Shown here piece by piece: positions 60,665 to 64,000 of a DNA stretch of 64,000 bases. How positions within the stretch are numbered: the first letter of the stretch is position 1; each line of letters starts with the position of its first letter. Below the pieces are notes generated by a model, which worked only from the letters and a program-made list of their open reading frames with translations, made no database searches and was not told where the DNA came from. The stretch lies in the NCBI GenBank assembly GCA_039183205.1, contig JBCDBR010000006.1, positions 1 through 64,000 on the forward strand, written 5' to 3'. This stretch comes from HKCCE3408 sp039183205. GTDB taxonomy: Bacteria; Pseudomonadota; Alphaproteobacteria; Rhodobacterales; Rhodobacteraceae. The translations under genes were made by a program, and so were the position numbers.

Positions 60665-62026
60665 ATGCGGGAACAGGACTTTGCACAAGTGCGCTTTGGT
60701 TACGGGTTCGGACCGCGCGTTCCAGCGCAAAACCGGGCGGAGATGTTCGCGGAATTGTCGCGACCGGACCGTGCGCAGCAACAATTTCCGATCATGCCGA
60801 TGCGGCAAGCCTTACAATTGGGTCGCGAATTTCGCGACGCAGCCCGTGCCCGGCGCAACGGCGAAATCGGTGCTGAGGCCCGATATGATACCGCTCAAAC
60901 CGCGCTGCGCAGCGCCTCGGGAAACGGAATGCGCGCGTCCTTGGCCCGGATTGTCGAAGGTGTAGACCCGCTTCGAGAACGGTTGACGTGGTTTTGGGCC
61001 GACCATTTCACTGCCGCGCCAAACAGTCCGCTGACGCGCGCCACCGTTACGACATACGTCGACGAAGCTATCCGTCCGCACATCGTCGGCCGGTTTGCCG
61101 ATATGCTGAAGGCCGTCGTTCGCCATCCCGCGATGCTGACATATCTCGACCAGCAGGTTTCGATTGGTCCGAATTCGCTTGCCGCAACACGCACCGGACG
61201 CGGCTTAAATGAAAACTTCGCCCGCGAACTGCTTGAATTGCACACGATGGGGGTCGGAGCAGGTTACACCCAGAGCGATGTGCGGGAAGCGGCGGAGCTG
61301 TTGACCGGGCTTTCGATCGATTTCGATGACGGGTTCGTTTTTCGCCCCCGCGCGGCGGAGCCTGGGCCCGAAACTATTTTGGGGCGGAGCTATGGATCGG
61401 ATGAGCGGGCCAGATTGGCCGATATCGATGCGTTTTTGGAAGACCTCGCGCAGCGCCCGGAAACCGCAGAACATCTGGCCCAAAAGCTCGCGGTGCATTT
61501 TGTCGATGACGCGCCATCGACCGCGCTCGCGGAGGATCTCGCAGCGGTCTATCGCGAAACAAGCGGGCATTTGGGTGCGGTCACCGAAACCCTGATGTCG
61601 CACCCTGACACCGCGACGCTGCCATTGCGTAAGGTCAAGCCGCCAATGGCGTTCATCACATCGGCCCTGATCGCGCTTGGGCTTGGCGGGTCAGAGATTG
61701 CCGGTCTGTCGCGCCCAGAACTGGGGCGCATGATCGTGCGGCCCCTGGCCGGGATGGGGCAGATGTTCATGCGGCCTGCCGGTCCGGACGGTTGGCCCGA
61801 GGACGGCGCGCATTGGATTACGCCGCAAGGCTTGGCCACGCGCATTTCCTGGGCCACGGCCGTCGCGGATCGAGCCGCAGACGCAGCCGGCGACCCGCGC
61901 AGCTTTCTTGATCGCACACTTGGCGCATTAGCCGGTCCGCGTTTGCAATTTGCGGTTTCGGCCGCGGAGACCCGCGCTGAAGGGATCGCGCTGGTCTTGG
62001 CTTCGGCGGAATTCAACAGAAGGTAG
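60665..62026 (+). CDS. DUF1800 domain protein
   Basis: 453 residues from ATG 60665 after AGGAG. DUF1800 features: FGYGFGPRV near the start, LRERLTWFWADHFTA, NENFARELLELHTMGVGAGYTQSDVREAAELLTGLSID and the C-terminal PPMAFITSALIALG. No obvious signal peptide. It is regularly paired with a DUF1501 protein, as here (6 nt apart). The function of the pair is unknown. Confidence 0.85.
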   Translation: MREQDFAQVRFGYGFGPRVPAQNRAEMFAELSRPDRAQQQFPIMPMRQALQLGREFRDAARARRNGEIGAEARYDTAQTALRSASGNGMRASLARIVEGVDPLRERLTWFWADHFTAAPNSPLTRATVTTYVDEAIRPHIVGRFADMLKAVVRHPAMLTYLDQQVSIGPNSLAATRTGRGLNENFARELLELHTMGVGAGYTQSDVREAAELLTGLSIDFDDGFVFRPRAAEPGPETILGRSYGSDERARLADIDAFLEDLAQRPETAEHLAQKLAVHFVDDAPSTALAEDLAAVYRETSGHLGAVTETLMSHPDTATLPLRKVKPPMAFITSALIALGLGGSEIAGLSRPELGRMIVRPLAGMGQMFMRPAGPDGWPEDGAHWITPQGLATRISWATAVADRAADAAGDPRSFLDRTLGALAGPRLQFAVSAAETRAEGIALVLASAEFNRR

Positions 62027-62032
62027 ATTGCG

Positions 62033-63214
62033 ATGAATGACCCGACCTGGACACGACGCAACCTGCTAAAGGGTGTCGGCATGCTGGGCTGCTCTGCCGC
62101 CGCCTATCCGCTGATGACCGACATCACCTTTGCCTCGGCCCCCTGGGACGGACGTCTGGTTGTGATCGTTCTGCGCGGAGCGATGGACGGTCTGGATGTT
62201 CTACGCCCTGTTGGCGACCGGAATTTCGCGGCGCTCCGGTCCCCTTTTGGCGCAACAGCAACCGATCTCGACGGCTTTTTCAGCATGCACGATGGGCTCA
62301 GCGATGTGCTTCCTTTGTGGCGGACGGGCGACCTGGCCTTTGCTCATGCCGTATCGACCCCCTACCGTGATGAGCGGAGCCATTTCGACGGCCAGGACAT
62401 GCTGGAGGCCGGGAGCGGTCAGAATATCGCGACGGCGCAGGTGCGCGATGGTTGGCTCAACCGCTTGTTGCAAACGACCCCAGGGATCGAGGCCGAAACC
62501 GGTTTTGCCATTGGACGCGATAACCCGCGAATTTTGATCGGCGATGCACCCGTGGCGAATTGGTCGCCCGAGACGCAGCTTCGCCTTGGCCCGGCGGCCG
62601 AAGGGTTGCTGGCGGAAATCTACCACGACGATCCGTTGTTCCGCGATGCCGCAGCCGAAGCGGTGGCCCTGGCCCGGTCGGTCGAAACGATGGACAGTTC
62701 CGGCGGGCCGGCGCCTGGGCGCCCCGAACGGGCCATCGCCGAATTCGCCGCGGCGAAGATGCAGCAAGACACCCGGGTGGTGAGCTTTTCCATCAGTGGC
62801 TGGGATACGCATCGCGGGCAGGCAAATGCCATGCCCAATCTGCTGGAACGACTGTCGGACACGATCCTGACATTGCGCCAAGGCCTCGGCGAGACTTGGT
62901 CCCAAACGGCGGTGCTTGCAGTTACGGAATTTGGGCGCACAGCGCGCGAAAATGGTTCTGGCGGAACCGACCATGGCACAGGCGGCGCGATGGTCATGGC
63001 CGGCGGCGCGATCCGCGGGGGGCAGGTCTACACCCGCTGGCCCGGCCTGTCCGAGGCCGATCTTTATGATCGCCGCGACCTTATGCCGACCGCGGATGTC
63101 CGAAGCTATGCCGGCTGGGTCATGCACGCCTTGATGGGCCAGGATCGCAGCACCATAGAGGGAACAATTTTTCCTGGCCTGGATCTCGGGCAAAACCCAA
63201 ATGTGATACGCTAG
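62033..63214 (+). CDS. DUF1501 domain protein, twin-arginine exported
   Basis: 393 residues. N-terminal TAT signal (WTRRNLLKGVGMLGCSAAAYPL). DUF1501 marks: RLVVIVLRGAMDGLDVLRPVGD, AVSTPYRDERSHFDGQDMLEAG, VVSFSISGWDTHRGQ and VLAVTEFGRTARENGSGGTDHGTGGAMVMAGGAIRGG. The last has the sulfatase-like metal-binding residues of the alkaline-phosphatase superfamily. Exported partner of the DUF1800 protein. Confidence 0.87.
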   Translation: MNDPTWTRRNLLKGVGMLGCSAAAYPLMTDITFASAPWDGRLVVIVLRGAMDGLDVLRPVGDRNFAALRSPFGATATDLDGFFSMHDGLSDVLPLWRTGDLAFAHAVSTPYRDERSHFDGQDMLEAGSGQNIATAQVRDGWLNRLLQTTPGIEAETGFAIGRDNPRILIGDAPVANWSPETQLRLGPAAEGLLAEIYHDDPLFRDAAAEAVALARSVETMDSSGGPAPGRPERAIAEFAAAKMQQDTRVVSFSISGWDTHRGQANAMPNLLERLSDTILTLRQGLGETWSQTAVLAVTEFGRTARENGSGGTDHGTGGAMVMAGGAIRGGQVYTRWPGLSEADLYDRRDLMPTADVRSYAGWVMHALMGQDRSTIEGTIFPGLDLGQNPNVIR

Positions 63215-63263
63215 CGGCAAGGGCCAGCGCAAAAAGACACGACCTGATTTAAAGATTGGCTTG

Positions 63264-63279
63264 CCGAAACCGGTTTCGG
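63264..63279. promoter_or_regulatory. LacI-type operator
   Basis: Perfect 16-bp palindrome CCGAAACCGGTTTCGG with the central CpG typical of LacI-family sites, 30 nt before the LacI-type regulator gene. Probably an autoregulatory operator. Confidence 0.65.
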
Positions 63280-63309
63280 TGCGTCTAGTGAAGTCAGGGA
63301 GGATTCGCG

Positions 63310-64000
63310 ATGGCCCGAACGGGAGCCGCGCAGATCGTGCACGGTCGTAGGCCGCGCACGACAATTTCGGACGTGGCAGAGCATCTTAATCTCACCAAAA
63401 GCACGGTCAGCCGGGCGCTGAACGGGTATCCGGACATTGCCGAACGTACACAATTGCGCGTACGAAATGCGGCAAACGAATTGGGCTACCGTCCGCTGAG
63501 CCAAGCCCAAGCCATACGTACCGGCCGGGTCCGGTCGATGGGCATCGTTGTTGATGTACATGAACATGACGGGCACCGCCCGTTTCTCGCGGAATTCCTC
63601 GGCGGCTTATCTGAATCCGCCGCTCGCGAGGATTGGACACTGACGGTCGCGACCGCGACGACGGAAGCCGATACCGCACGATTGCTGCGGAACTTGTTCG
63701 AAGAACGCAAGGTCGATGGCTTTATCCTGCCACGAACCTACGAACGGGATGATCGGGCCGAGACGCTCCGCGCAGCCGGGGCGCCGTTTGTGCTTTTTGG
63801 CCGTATCGCCACAATGCCGGATGCGCCATTTTTCGACATCTCGGGCGAAGCCGCGATGGCGGAGGCGGTGACGCGTCTTGTGGAACTCGGGCATCGGCGG
63901 ATTGGTTTTGTACCGGGCGGTGCAGGCTACACTTATACCCGGTTTCGGCGCGAAGGTTACTTGGCCGGGCTTGCAAAGGCGGGACTGGCATCGGTGCCGG
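63310..64000 (+). CDS. LacI-family transcriptional regulator (3' end outside window)
   Basis: First 230 residues from ATG 63310, with AGGGAGGA at 7 nt. N-terminal helix-turn-helix and hinge: TTISDVAEHLNLTKSTVSRALNGYPDIAERTQLRVRNAANELGYRPLSQAQAIRTGR. A sugar-binding-type effector domain begins at SMGIVVDVHEHDGHRPFLAEFLGGL. LVELGHRRIGFVPGG is seen near the window end. The frame stays open to the last base. Target genes, probably sugar uptake, lie beyond the window. Confidence 0.9.
   Translation, partial: MARTGAAQIVHGRRPRTTISDVAEHLNLTKSTVSRALNGYPDIAERTQLRVRNAANELGYRPLSQAQAIRTGRVRSMGIVVDVHEHDGHRPFLAEFLGGLSESAAREDWTLTVATATTEADTARLLRNLFEERKVDGFILPRTYERDDRAETLRAAGAPFVLFGRIATMPDAPFFDISGEAAMAEAVTRLVELGHRRIGFVPGGAGYTYTRFRREGYLAGLAKAGLASVP

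Overview
The window reads as chromosomal DNA of a marine-type alphaproteobacterium, most likely Rhodobacterales (Roseobacter group). It is GC-rich, its genes are packed with ATGA/GTGA start-stop overlaps, and its gene sets (choXWV-betIBA, NasTS-controlled nitrate assimilation, succinoglycan-type exo genes, BMP-family ABC transporter) are typical of that group. No rRNA, tRNA, CRISPR array, insertion sequence or phage gene was seen. It looks like a stable chromosome with one accessory-looking polysaccharide block.

Layout. 0-3.8 kb: end of an AMP-forming ligase, a secreted peptidoglycan-binding-like protein, a photolyase-like FAD protein and a DUF427 protein. 3.8-10.7 kb: choline uptake (choXWV, leftward) and choline-to-glycine-betaine oxidation (betI-betB-betA, rightward), sharing a promoter region with a BetI-type operator. 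10.8-27.1 kb: exopolysaccharide cluster with the assembly set expected for a succinoglycan-like octasaccharide (ExoY starter, ExoA/L/M/O/W-type and a further ExoU/O-like transferase, ExoV pyruvyl transferase, ExoP, ExoQ, ExoT, ExoK lyase). It adds a Stf0-type sulfotransferase and a GT4 transferase, and lacks recognisable ExoH/ExoZ acylation genes. 27.2-30.5 kb: an IolG-like dehydrogenase overlapping a cytoplasmic BisC-type molybdoenzyme.

30.6-58.4 kb is in effect a nitrogen-scavenging island of three systems. (1) Nitrate assimilation: nasT-nasS, then an RNA leader with ANTAR-type hairpins overlapping an intrinsic terminator, then nrtA-nrtB-nrtCD-globin, then nirB-nirD-nasA-(TrpD2-like)-cysG. 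(2) A cytosine-deaminase-like amidohydrolase with a BMP-family transporter and an amidase. (3) A guanidine system: a guanidine-I (ykkC) riboswitch with its expression-platform terminator controls a NitT/TauT-type ABC transporter followed by CutA and a ureohydrolase that is a strong candidate Ni-dependent guanidine hydrolase (GdmH). A His-rich small protein of unknown function lies downstream, beyond a decayed DMT transporter gene on the other strand.

58.4-64 kb: an ECF sigma/anti-sigma pair, a secreted PF03640-type protein with a tiny lipoprotein, a DUF1800/DUF1501 pair, and the start of a LacI-family regulator preceded by a perfect 16-bp palindromic operator. The two most informative regions are the guanidine riboswitch operon (53.08-58.4 kb) and the NasT antitermination leader (32.53-32.60 kb).
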